Assembly: GCA_022574555.1 (NCBI GenBank)
Contig: JACZRV010000010.1
Span: 1-56,702, forward strand
Reading direction: 5' to 3'
Length of the DNA stretch: 56,702 nt
From: SAR324 cluster bacterium
GTDB lineage: Bacteria; SAR324; JACQKK01
A program made the position numbers and the translations under genes. The notes beneath the pieces were generated by a model. It ran no database searches. It worked only from the letters and a program-made list of their open reading frames with translations, and was not told the origin of the DNA. Position 1 is the first letter of the stretch, and each line of letters starts with the position of its first letter. Of this stretch, positions 33,571-41,657 are shown piece after piece.

Positions 33571-35034
33571 TTATGAAAATCCCGCCGCCTTTCTCTCGAT
33601 CGCCGGGGCTTCGGACCCTGCCGCTTTACCGGCCGAACCGGCATACATGCCCCCATAGGGCCCGCGCTTGATGAACTGTCCGTTGCCCGGCTGGCCCACG
33701 TATTCCCCCCGGTCGATGATCACTTTACCCCGTAAGATCACGGTTTCGGTCATCCCCTTTACCTTGAATCCCTCGTAGGCGTTGTAGTCGATATTCATGT
33801 GGTGGGTGCGGGCATTGTAATAGCTGATCGTCTCTTCCTGGTTGGGATCGAAGATGACGATGTCCGCGTCGCTCCCCACGGCAATGGTCCCCTTTTTGGG
33901 GAAAAGGCCGAATATTTTGGCCGGCGCGGTCGAGGTCAGGTCGACGAATCGGTTGATGCTGATATGGCCGCCGCCGACGCCGTAATGATAGATTAGGCTC
34001 AACCGATTCTCCACCCCCGGTCCCCCATTGGGGATCTTGCTGAAGTCGTCCCTGCCGATTTCCTTCTGCTCGCGCAGGCAAAACGGACAGTGATCGGTGG
34101 AGATGGCGTGCAAGGCGTCGCCACGCAAACCCCGCCACAATTCGTCCTGGTTCCATTTTTCGCGCAGGGGCGGGGTGAGCACGTACTTGGCGGCGTCGAA
34201 CCCGGGCTGCTCGTAGTAGCCTATGTCCAGCAAAAGATACTGGGGGCACGTTTCCGCGTGGGCCATGACCCCTCGGGCTTGGGCCGCCCGCAATTGCTCC
34301 AGCGCGTCGTAGCTGCTCAAGTGAACGATGTAACAGGGCGCCTGTGCCACCTCGGCGATGGCCAGGGCACGGTGCACTCCTTCGGCCTCCAGGCGGGTAG
34401 GGCGTGTGTAGGCATGGTATTTGGGCTCGATCTGGCCCTTTTTCAGGGCGATTTGCACCAGTTCGTCGATGACAATGCCGTTTTCCGCGTGCATGCAGAT
34501 CAGGGTGCCGTCTTCGCCCGCCTTGCGCATGGTGCGGAAGATCGTGCCATCGTCGGAGAGCAGTACTCCCGGATAGGCCATGAACATCTTGTAGCTGGTC
34601 ACGCCTTCGTCGGACAGGCGGCGCATTTCGTGCAAACGGCTTTCGGGCATGTCGGTGATGATCATGTGGAAGCCATAGTCGATCGCGGTCTTGCCCTGCG
34701 CTTTGGAGTGCCAGGTATCCAGCGCCGCCAGGGTGGAGGCGCCTTTGAACTGGATGGCGAAGTCGATAAGCGTCGTGGTTCCACCGAAGGCCGCAGCCCG
34801 TGTACCGGTTACGAAGTCGTCGGAGGTCGTCGTTCCACCGAATGGCATTTCCAAATGAGTATGGGGATCCACACCGCCGGGGATGACCAGCTTGTCCGTG
34901 GCGTCGATGACGGTGTCGGCCTCCATGACCAGGGTTTTGCCGATGACGTCCACCTGCGATTCGCCGATATAGATATCGGCCTTGTAATCGTCGATCGCGG
35001 TGACGACCCGCCCGTTTTTGATCAGCACACTCAT
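33571..35034 (-). CDS. Dihydropyrimidinase / D-hydantoinase
   Basis: 487 residues. Zn ligands are present: H58 and H60 in DPHTHLEMPF, the carboxylated K149 in SYKMFMAYPG, His in CMHAENG, His in IVHLSSYD and Asp in ISTDHCPF. It opens cyclic ureides such as dihydrouracil or hydantoins to N-carbamoyl amino acids. The later signature NGGPGVENRLSLIYHYGV is typical of the dihydropyrimidinase group. GGGAG seven bases before the ATG at 35034 fixes the start. It lies on the opposite strand to hyuAB and the amidase but clearly belongs to the same nitrogen-scavenging theme. Confidence 0.93.
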   Translation of the reverse strand: MSVLIKNGRVVTAIDDYKADIYIGESQVDVIGKTLVMEADTVIDATDKLVIPGGVDPHTHLEMPFGGTTTSDDFVTGTRAAAFGGTTTLIDFAIQFKGASTLAALDTWHSKAQGKTAIDYGFHMIITDMPESRLHEMRRLSDEGVTSYKMFMAYPGVLLSDDGTIFRTMRKAGEDGTLICMHAENGIVIDELVQIALKKGQIEPKYHAYTRPTRLEAEGVHRALAIAEVAQAPCYIVHLSSYDALEQLRAAQARGVMAHAETCPQYLLLDIGYYEQPGFDAAKYVLTPPLREKWNQDELWRGLRGDALHAISTDHCPFCLREQKEIGRDDFSKIPNGGPGVENRLSLIYHYGVGGGHISINRFVDLTSTAPAKIFGLFPKKGTIAVGSDADIVIFDPNQEETISYYNARTHHMNIDYNAYEGFKVKGMTETVILRGKVIIDRGEYVGQPGNGQFIKRGPYGGMYAGSAGKAAGSEAPAIERKAAGFS

Positions 35035-35487
35035 GATTAACTCCCTAACCAGACTGACACAGGCCCTTGCCGGGATTTGCCGGCCTCGGTCCGGTTTCTT
35101 CCCGTATCGGGTAGACAACTATTAGATAGACAACGCGTATGACGACCAAGCGGTCTCGGAGATTCTCCTTTGACATCGGGAGACGCCTTGCACAAGGGCC
35201 GCCGCCAAGTGAAATTCATACCAGAGAAGCGGGACGATGAAAACCGAATTGTCGCTCAGGTTTGTCGCTCAAAGGAGGCAGTAGGCACGGCCCCGATGCG
35301 ATTGCCCTGCCGCCGATGCCCTTCGCCATTGACCGACGGTTCAGTGCGCCCGTGCCTGTGGCAGGATTTACGGCGATCCGAGAAAGCTTTATTTCGGCTG
35401 CCCCGGCATATAGAAAGGTTCTCGTAGTAGGCTGGCTCCGTAATTCGCTCGGCCGCAAGCGGGTTCAAACCGTAATCGTGGAGTGTC
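35035..35487. other. Divergent intergenic region, dihydropyrimidinase to porin
   Basis: About 450 bp between two divergently read genes. I find no coding sequence with family resemblance. It should contain promoters for both genes, but no -35/-10 pair is good enough to call and no clear operator dyad is visible. Confidence 0.5.
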
Positions 35488-36699
35488 ATGTCCAGCAAAC
35501 TGTTCCGATTGATTCTTGTCGTTTATATGGCCGGTTTACTCGTACCAACGGTCGATGCAGAGCCGCTACTGGACGCACTGAAAAACGGCGAGCCTTCATT
35601 AAATTTGCGTTGGAGCTACGAGACGGCCGATCTGGAGGGTGGAACAAAAGCCGCGTCTGGACTGATCCTGCGCACCAGACTGGGCTATCGCACGGCGCCA
35701 TTTTGGAGCCAGACCACGGCGTTTTTGCACTTCCAGGACGTGCGCCCGACGGGATTGCAGGATTACGCGCCCGAGGATGCGGATTTCGATACCATCGCCG
35801 ATCCGACAGGCACGGCCGTGTACGAGGGTTATCTGGAAAATAAGGCCCTCCCCGATACACAGGTGCGGCTGGGGCGGCAGGAGATCATCCTGGACAACCA
35901 CCGGTTGGTGGGCAACATCGGCTGGCGCCAGCACAACCAGAGCTTCGATGCCGTCCTGGTTACCAACGACTCCCTGGCGGATCTGAAGTTCATCGTCGGC
36001 CGCGTTTGGCGGGTGAAGACCATTTTCAATACCGAGGTCGACTTGGAGCATTTCGTCATCCTGGAAACGGTCTACGAGGGCATCGAAGAGCACCGGTTGA
36101 GCTTCTACAACTTTTTACTGGATTCGAGAGGGGGCACGGACAGCGACCGCGACCTCTCCACCTTGGGCGCCCGCATCACCGGTAGCGGCGGCCCTGTGAG
36201 CTACGAGGCCGATTACTCGGCCCAAAGCGGCTACGCGGACAACAGTTCGGACGGGGGCACCATGCTCAACGGATTCGTTTCGGCTACGGTCGTGGGGGTA
36301 AAACTGGGGGTGGGCTACGGTGAAATCTCCGGCGCGACCAACAGCGCACGGGCCTTCGATACGTTGTTCAGTACCGCCCATGCCTTCAACGGTTGGGCGG
36401 ATCAATTTCCAGCCACGAACGGCGGTAACCTGACCAACGGGCTAAAGGACACCTATCTTCATGTTGACGGCACCGTGGCGGGCTACAAATTGCTGGCGCG
36501 CTTCCATCAGTTTCAACAGGAATCGGAAAGCGACAATTACGGCAGCGAACTGGATCTGCTGGTGGCGACCAAGCTGGCCGAAAATCTGAAGGGCCTGATC
36601 AAGTATGCGGGTTACGTAGCCGACAGCGGCAATGATCTGGGCGACAACACAGCGTCGAACAAAACCTTGACCTGGGTGCGTCTGGAATACAATTTCTGA
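35488..36699 (+). CDS. Outer-membrane porin, alginate-export (AlgE-like) type
   Basis: 403 residues with a signal peptide ending near VDA (residue 24). The mature part begins NGEPSLNLRWSYETAD and continues with GLILRTRLGYRTAPFWSQTTAFLHFQDV and QVRLGRQEIILDNHRLVGNIGWRQHNQSFDAV. The RxGRQ-DNxRxVGxxxWRQ pattern is characteristic of the alginate-export porin family. The last residue is Phe (RLEYNF), the usual barrel-end signal. GGAG five bases before the ATG supports the start. It probably lets small anionic or sugar-like solutes through the outer membrane; being divergent from dihydropyrimidinase, a role in substrate entry is possible but unproven. Confidence 0.87.
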   Translation: MSSKLFRLILVVYMAGLLVPTVDAEPLLDALKNGEPSLNLRWSYETADLEGGTKAASGLILRTRLGYRTAPFWSQTTAFLHFQDVRPTGLQDYAPEDADFDTIADPTGTAVYEGYLENKALPDTQVRLGRQEIILDNHRLVGNIGWRQHNQSFDAVLVTNDSLADLKFIVGRVWRVKTIFNTEVDLEHFVILETVYEGIEEHRLSFYNFLLDSRGGTDSDRDLSTLGARITGSGGPVSYEADYSAQSGYADNSSDGGTMLNGFVSATVVGVKLGVGYGEISGATNSARAFDTLFSTAHAFNGWADQFPATNGGNLTNGLKDTYLHVDGTVAGYKLLARFHQFQQESESDNYGSELDLLVATKLAENLKGLIKYAGYVADSGNDLGDNTASNKTLTWVRLEYNF

Positions 36700-37154
36700 C
36701 CGAATCGCCGCCGATGCCAGTATAGCCAATTCCGTTCGATTCAATCGTCACGATCGGGGCCTGCATTTTTATTCATTGGAAGGTCGCCGAACCGAAAACC
36801 TGTCCCGCGATTTCGCCGATTGCCACCCGTGCGGTACGGGTTCGTCTCAGCGATTTTTGGGAAATAAATTGCTGTGCTGGTGGGCGAAAAATTCGGTGTG
36901 CCGCATGGTTTTGAAAAGCCCAACGGGATGTGCTCGCTCTGCTGGTGTGAATGGGATTTCGATCCTCGCTACCGATGATCTGGAGGGAAGAGCCATGATC
37001 TCAGATTGATACGAGATCAACGGATAATCCCTGGATTCGATCCGTTGTGCTTGATCTTCACCACGGAAGGCATTACATACGGCCATTGGGCCTGGGGTCG
37101 TGGGTTGCTGGCCCTGAGGTGGCCACCCTATTCCCAAAATCGAGAGATAACAGG
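36700..37154. other. Intergenic region before the aminotransferase gene
   Basis: About 455 bp with no convincing gene. A small inverted repeat GATCT-N12-AGATC lies at 36997-37018, followed by nested GGATAATCC-type symmetry. These may be regulatory but nothing fixes their role. Confidence 0.45.
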
Positions 37155-38357
37155 ATGCCACCCATTTCGAAGCGCACACAGCGCCTGGGAACCGAACATG
37201 CCTTCGTGGTGCTGGCGGAGGTAAACAAGCTCATCGCCGAGGGACGTCCGATCATCAGCTTCGCTATCGGCCAGCCCGACTTCGTCACACCCGGCCACAT
37301 CATCGACGCGGCCAAGGACGCCATGGATGCCGGCCACACGGGTTACACCGCATCGGCGGGCATCCCTGAGCTGCGCAGCGCGGTGGCAGCTTATCTTTCG
37401 CGGACGCGGGGCATCGCGGTGGAGGCGGATCATGTGACCGTGGCCAACGGCGCCAAGCCTTTCATCCAGTATACGATCATGGCCACTACCGATCACGGCC
37501 AGGGCCACGAGGTGCTCTATCCCAATCCCGGCTTTCCCATCTACGAAAGCCAGATCATCGCCTGCGGCGCAGTGCCGGTGGCGCTGCCCCTGGTGGAACG
37601 CGAGGCGTTTTCTTTCGACCTGGATACCCTGCGGGACAAGGTGGGGCCGCGGTCGCGGCTGCTGATGCTCAATTCTCCGCATAACCCCACGGGGCGCACA
37701 CTGAACCGCGCGGAGCTGGAAGCCATTGCCGAAATCGTCGCGCCCTATCCGGACCTGTGGGTCTTCTCCGACGAGGTTTATTCACAGATGATGCACGATG
37801 GCGAGTTCGCCAGCATCGCCTCGGTGCCGGGCATGGCCGAGCGCACCATTGTGCTGGATGGCGCGTCCAAGAGCTACGCGATGACCGGGTGGCGGCTGGG
37901 GTACGCGGCCAATGCCGCTCTGGCGGGCCACTTCGCCACGTGGATCACCAACACCGACTCCTGCGCCGGCTCCATCACCCAGTGGGCGGGAGTGGAGGCG
38001 CTCACCGGCCCCCAGGACGAGCACCGCAAGATGATGGAAAGCTTCACCCGTCGGCGCAACATCATCGTCGAGGGCCTCAATACCCTGGAGGGCATCGATA
38101 CCTTGAAACCCGGCGGCGCGTTCTACGTATGGCCCAACGTGAGCGAGTTGTGCGCCCTTTGCGGGGCCCAAGACGCCGAGGCGTTGCGCAAGCGTTGGCT
38201 CTACGAGGCCAACGTGGCGGTGCTGGCCGACCGTCAGTTCGGCAGCCCGCCGGATGGCGAGGGGCACCACGTTCGCTTCTCCTATGCCACCTCCGAGGAA
38301 AACATCCACGAGGGGCTCGGGCGGCTCGAAACCTGGATCGCCAAGGCCAAGCGGTAA
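37155..38357 (+). CDS. Class I/II pyridoxal-phosphate aminotransferase
   Basis: 400 residues from the ATG at 37155; the frame runs 36 codons further upstream without family resemblance. Family marks are SFAIGQPDF near the start, NSPHNPTGRTLN, the DEVYSQM loop and the PLP lysine in DGASKSYAMTGWRLGY. It transfers an amino group between an amino acid and a 2-oxoacid. The sequence falls with the aspartate/alanine-type aminotransferases, but the substrate cannot be read from it. A DUF924 gene follows after 55 bp on the same strand. Confidence 0.93.
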   Translation: MPPISKRTQRLGTEHAFVVLAEVNKLIAEGRPIISFAIGQPDFVTPGHIIDAAKDAMDAGHTGYTASAGIPELRSAVAAYLSRTRGIAVEADHVTVANGAKPFIQYTIMATTDHGQGHEVLYPNPGFPIYESQIIACGAVPVALPLVEREAFSFDLDTLRDKVGPRSRLLMLNSPHNPTGRTLNRAELEAIAEIVAPYPDLWVFSDEVYSQMMHDGEFASIASVPGMAERTIVLDGASKSYAMTGWRLGYAANAALAGHFATWITNTDSCAGSITQWAGVEALTGPQDEHRKMMESFTRRRNIIVEGLNTLEGIDTLKPGGAFYVWPNVSELCALCGAQDAEALRKRWLYEANVAVLADRQFGSPPDGEGHHVRFSYATSEENIHEGLGRLETWIAKAKR

Positions 38358-38412
38358 CTTGCCGAGCGTGTGTAGGGCTTGGCACAGACTGTCAAGACTG
38401 AACCCGATCCCT

Positions 38413-38985
38413 ATGACCTCCCCACACGCGGATTTCCAATCGGTCCTGTCATTCTGGTTTTCCCTGAGAAAGCCGGGAAAGAAGGACGACGTGCGGGTTG
38501 GATCGAACCTGGGCGAATCATACCGCCTGGCCAGGGCCGGAGAACTGGACTCGTGGGGGGATGAACACCGGCCGCGGCTGGCCTTGATTCTCTTGCTGGA
38601 TCAGGTGCCGCGGCATCTTTTCCGCGATCGGCCGGAGGCCTACGATACCGATAGGGAAGCCCAGGAGCTCACAGCGCGATTCTTACACGAGGGCGGATGG
38701 GAAGGCTTTGCCCCGTTAGAGCGCTACTACGCGGCGGTCCCGTGGATGCACGCGGAAGACATCGAGCGGCAGGAGCGGATCAATCCACTCATCCATGAGC
38801 TGGTGCAAGAAGATTCATCGTTGCTGCCTTCTGCCGGTATCGCCGATCTGTATTTGGCAACGATCCGCCGATTCGGACGTTTCCCCCACCGCAACGCCAT
38901 CCTCGGCCGGCCGGGCACGACGGCAGAGCAGGCATTCCTGCAGCGGGAATGGCGGCGGCTCAAGCGGGCTGTGTATCGCAAATAG
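38413..38985 (+). CDS. DUF924 family protein
   Basis: 190 residues from the ATG at 38413; the longer frame overlaps the aminotransferase gene. DUF924 signatures are present: VLSFWF at the start, LALILLLDQVPRHLFRDRPEAYDTDREAQ, YYAAVPWMHAEDIERQE and FGRFPHRNAILGRPGTTAEQAFL at the end. The family is helical (TPR-like) and widespread in proteobacteria, with no settled biochemical role. Translation could be coupled with the aminotransferase gene given the short gap. Confidence 0.88.
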   Translation: MTSPHADFQSVLSFWFSLRKPGKKDDVRVGSNLGESYRLARAGELDSWGDEHRPRLALILLLDQVPRHLFRDRPEAYDTDREAQELTARFLHEGGWEGFAPLERYYAAVPWMHAEDIERQERINPLIHELVQEDSSLLPSAGIADLYLATIRRFGRFPHRNAILGRPGTTAEQAFLQREWRRLKRAVYRK

Positions 38986-39019
38986 GCGGATTGATTACGA
39001 TATCGGCGGCACAGCGTAG

Positions 39020-39073
39020 TTGGAGGAACAGATGCGGCTGGAACAACAGATGCGGTTGGAGGAACAAATTCGC
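39020..39073. repeat. Three-copy 18-bp tandem repeat
   Basis: Units TTGGAGGAACAGATGCGG, CTGGAACAACAGATGCGG and TTGGAGGAACAAATTCGC lie end to end between the DUF924 and thiL genes. Read on the plus strand they give a coiled-coil-like LEEQMR array and stay open for 47 codons. A TAG directly precedes the first unit and there is no ribosome site, so I do not call a gene. Confidence 0.7.
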
Positions 39074-39164
39074 CGGATCTTCGATGGCGGCTGCTTATGG
39101 CCACCCTTGTCGATGAGTGATCTTGGGCCAGGATGGCTAAGAAAACAGCGGGCGGCAGGATAAC

Positions 39165-40118
39165 CTACTCGGCCAAGTGATCCCACCCTTCGGGGATCAG
39201 CATCTCGCCATCGAGGTAGACCCCATGGCCAGCACGTACCTCGCCGACCACGGCGATTCCGGCCGCTTCGAACACGGGATCGTGCTCCCGGGGGAACGTG
39301 AACAGGATCTGATAATCCTCGCCTCCATGAAGCACCCACTTCCAATGGGCGGCGTCGCGGGATCGGGCGAATGCTTGCAAGTCGGGGGAAACAGGCAGGC
39401 GGCTGCGTTCCAAATCCAGGCGCACGCCGCTCGCCTCGGCCAAGTGGCCGGCATCTGAGGAAAGTCCGTCGCTGATATCGATGGCTGCGCTGGCTCCCTG
39501 CTGCAGCGATTCAACAAGGTCGTCTCGGGCACGGGGCCGCAGATGGCTGCGGATCAGCCGGTTTTCATGATCATTTGCTGCCGCCCGCTGCCGCACATCC
39601 AGAAGCTCCAATCCGGCCGCGCTGTCGCCGAGGGGTCCGCTAAGGGCGATCCGGTCTCCGGGGCGGGCGCCGCCGCGGGGAATGAACCGCTGGGCGGTAC
39701 CGGTCATGAATACGTCCACGATCAGCTCCTGCGACCGCGATACGTTGCCGCCCAGCACAAAAAATCCATAGGATTGGGCAGCCTCGGCAATGCCCCCGTA
39801 AAGCGCTTCCAGTTGATCCTCGGACACATGGGGCGGGACGCCTAGGGAGATCAATGCGTGTTCGGCCTTGCCTCCGCATGCCACGATGTCGCTGACGTTC
39901 GCCGATGCGACTTTCCACCCCACATCGGCCGGAGCGGCTTTCCCCAGGCGGAAATGCCGCCCCTCCACGGCGATGTCGCAGGTGAGCAGCAGCCATTTCC
40001 CGTCCCGGAGCACCGCGGCCGCGTCGTCTCCGATCCCCACCACATCGGCCGCTTCGCACTCGCCTACGCGCGCGGCCAGGCGGCGGATCAACTCGAATTC
40101 CCCGTGGGAGCGGCTCAT
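39165..40118 (-). CDS. thiL: Thiamine-monophosphate kinase
   Basis: 317 residues. ThiL motifs are GIGDDAAAV, TCDIAVEGRHF, VASANVSDIVACGG, VLGGNVSRS, GDRIALSGPLGDSAAGL and AIDISDGLSSDAGHL, ending with the VLHGGEDYQILFTFP block. It makes thiamine pyrophosphate from thiamine phosphate, the cofactor needed by KorAB. A GAGGT site nine bases upstream supports the ATG at 40118. No thi operon neighbour or TPP riboswitch is seen. Confidence 0.94.
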   Translation of the reverse strand: MSRSHGEFELIRRLAARVGECEAADVVGIGDDAAAVLRDGKWLLLTCDIAVEGRHFRLGKAAPADVGWKVASANVSDIVACGGKAEHALISLGVPPHVSEDQLEALYGGIAEAAQSYGFFVLGGNVSRSQELIVDVFMTGTAQRFIPRGGARPGDRIALSGPLGDSAAGLELLDVRQRAAANDHENRLIRSHLRPRARDDLVESLQQGASAAIDISDGLSSDAGHLAEASGVRLDLERSRLPVSPDLQAFARSRDAAHWKWVLHGGEDYQILFTFPREHDPVFEAAGIAVVGEVRAGHGVYLDGEMLIPEGWDHLAE

Positions 40119-40556
40119 TGAATTTCTACCTCGATATTTTTATGTGGCGGTACGGCCGCCGAGGCCCGCCAGATTCCCCGCAGGGAAAGGCCTGCTCTCT
40201 GGGCTACGGCTCCGCCGCCTTTCCTGCACCATCCGGCGCATTCGGAAATCATAGGTTGTGGCCGCGAATGATCCTTTCTTCCGCTTAGATCCGGTGCGAA
40301 ATTCGGGCTTTCAGACCATAGTATTATTGGCATCCCCGGACGTTCTCTGTCCAATGGTTCTAGCAGTAAGGGTTTCCGGTTTCCAGGGCAACTGCGCTAA
40401 GCGGGCTAACTCCCGCCGTGCGTATTTCCCGGGTGTTTACCGTAAATCGAATTCGTAAATTCCCCGCAAGGGGCTTTGATTACTGTCGCGGCGCGACACA
40501 TATTTTGACGCCACGTTTATATTATTAAAAAAACCCGCTCCAGGAAAGGATTTTCC
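40119..40556. other. Intergenic region between thiL and the HU gene
   Basis: Mixed composition, AT-rich towards 40500-40550, with no gene. It holds a small stem CCCC-GCAA-GGGG near 40463-40474 with a GNRA-type loop and the AT palindrome TTTACCGTAAA shortly before it. Neither recurs in the window, so no CRISPR or repeat family is indicated. Confidence 0.45.
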
Positions 40557-40585
40557 TTGCCTCTTTCCAAATATTGGCTTATAGA
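40557..40585 (+). promoter_or_regulatory. Sigma-70-type promoter for the HU gene
   Basis: TTGCCT (40557-40562) and TATAGA (40580-40585) are separated by 17 bp. The start point would be near 40592, giving an untranslated leader of about 175 bases before the HU start codon. The leader carries a run of hairpins. Confidence 0.5.
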
Positions 40586-40599
40586 TAAATACTGGAGGT

Positions 40600-40670
40600 G
40601 GGAGCGAGTAAGCTCTCCCGTCCACCAACGGGTTCGAACCGGCTCCAGCCGGGACGAAGCGCCGGCGCCG
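40600..40670 (+). promoter_or_regulatory. Structured 5' leader of the HU message (run of hairpins)
   Basis: Consecutive dyads: GGGAGC/GCTCTCCC around a 6-base loop (40600-40619), GGTTCGAACC (40631-40640), CCGGCT-CC-AGCCGG (40639-40652) and a GGCGCC-type palindrome near 40660-40670. The second resembles a tRNA T-arm but its flanks do not pair. A leader attenuating or stabilising role is possible. Confidence 0.4.
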
Positions 40671-40766
40671 TCAATTGATCCGCGTTCAGGCGCGATACAT
40701 CGATACGGAATTCGATGCATGCCCCAGAGGAGCCGATACCGGCTACATTCACCTCAAGGAGGAGCT

Positions 40767-41051
40767 ATGACCAAGGCAGATCTGCTAGCCAAGGTAGCAA
40801 AAAAAACCAGCCTCAGTCAGGCCCAGACGGCCAAGGTGGTCGACACGACGCTGAATGAAATCCGAGCCCTGTTAAGCAAGGGCGGTTCGATATCGTTCAC
40901 CGGTTTTGGATCGTTTTCCGTCGCCAAACGTGCCAGGCGGAAAGGCCGGAATCCGCAAACCGGCAAGGAAATGACGATTCCAGCGTCCAAGGTTGCCCGC
41001 TTTCGCCCCGGTAAAGGGCTAAAAGAATCTGTCGCCGGCAAGCGGCGATAG
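40767..41051 (+). CDS. HU-family DNA-binding protein
   Basis: 94 residues. Typical HU/IHF fold: MTKADLLAKVAKKTSLSQAQ, a VVDTTLNEIRALLSKGGSISFTGFGSFSV core, the DNA-intercalating arm with RKGRNPQTGKEM (the kink proline is present) and the ending VARFRPGKGLKESV. A strong AAGGAGG site precedes the ATG. It bends and compacts DNA as a dimer. HU and IHF cannot be told apart fully, but the arm sequence favours HU. A long structured leader and a good promoter suggest high, regulated expression. Confidence 0.95.
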   Translation: MTKADLLAKVAKKTSLSQAQTAKVVDTTLNEIRALLSKGGSISFTGFGSFSVAKRARRKGRNPQTGKEMTIPASKVARFRPGKGLKESVAGKRR

Positions 41052-41121
41052 TTTTTCCCTTCCTTGTAGAATTAATGCCCGTCGCCCGTTTTTTGGGCCG
41101 GGTCAGGTAGAGTCGCCGCCT

Positions 41122-41153
41122 GCCCGGGGTTTTCCCTTGGGGGAAAGACGGGC
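41122..41153 (+). terminator. Two-part stem-loop downstream of the HU gene
   Basis: Outer arms GCCCG (41122-41126) and CGGGC (41149-41153) enclose an inner stem TTTCCC-TTGG-GGGAAA (41131-41146). It lies 70 bp past the HU stop. There is no T-run after it, so it may be a Rho-independent-like barrier or an mRNA stabiliser rather than a classical terminator. A weaker GCCC-N7-GGGC hairpin with an internal T6 lies just before it. Confidence 0.4.
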
Positions 41154-41657
41154 TATCTCATCCGTTACTCTTATTACCCTATCGCCCATCAGCACCATCA
41201 CTCCTCACTCCGCCCGTTCAGTCTTCGGGGAGCGATCACTGGTCAGCCTGTTCGCAGAATATTCGGAATCGCCGGAATGCGGTGCGGCGTCCATGCCTTA
41301 CGGCCATAGTATCGGCGTCCATGGAATCGGATCTCTTGCGGGCCGTACCTGCCTGGTTATGCGACAAAACCTGCTGTATGCGGAATTTCCATTTTTGCGG
41401 GTCACCGGAGGGTAGGGCAATCGGGTGCCAACCTCGGGATTTCCCACCCCAATCGGTCTTTCGGCCAATGCTGTCAGGTTGTTATCTTATCTCATCGCCG
41501 TCATTTTTCTGCGAGCGAGCCCAATTGCCCCAAAAGGCCGGCAACACGCAACGAATCAAGGTTGGCTGTGCAATATTAGACCCTGCTGATGTTAGATTCA
41601 CAACGCCTTCGGGCGAAACGCAATTGGTTTACGACTCCCACCGTTGAGGCGGGCCGC
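41154..41657. other. Intergenic region before the amidohydrolase gene
   Basis: About 500 bp without a supportable gene; short frames here lack any family pattern. I see no clear promoter or repeat. Confidence 0.45.

Noticed and set aside
39020..39163. 47-codon frame with LEEQMR repeats between the DUF924 and thiL genes
   Set aside because: A stop codon directly precedes the first unit, there is no ribosome site, and the reading is fully explained by the 18-bp tandem repeat.
40440..40500. CRISPR-repeat-like hairpin CCCC-GCAA-GGGG
   Set aside because: Only one copy exists and no spacer array or cas gene is near.
40600..40660. tRNA-like T-arm (GGTTCGAACC) upstream of the HU gene
   Set aside because: The flanking bases do not form a T stem, and no acceptor, D or anticodon arm can be drawn. 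It is better read as one of several palindromes in a leader.
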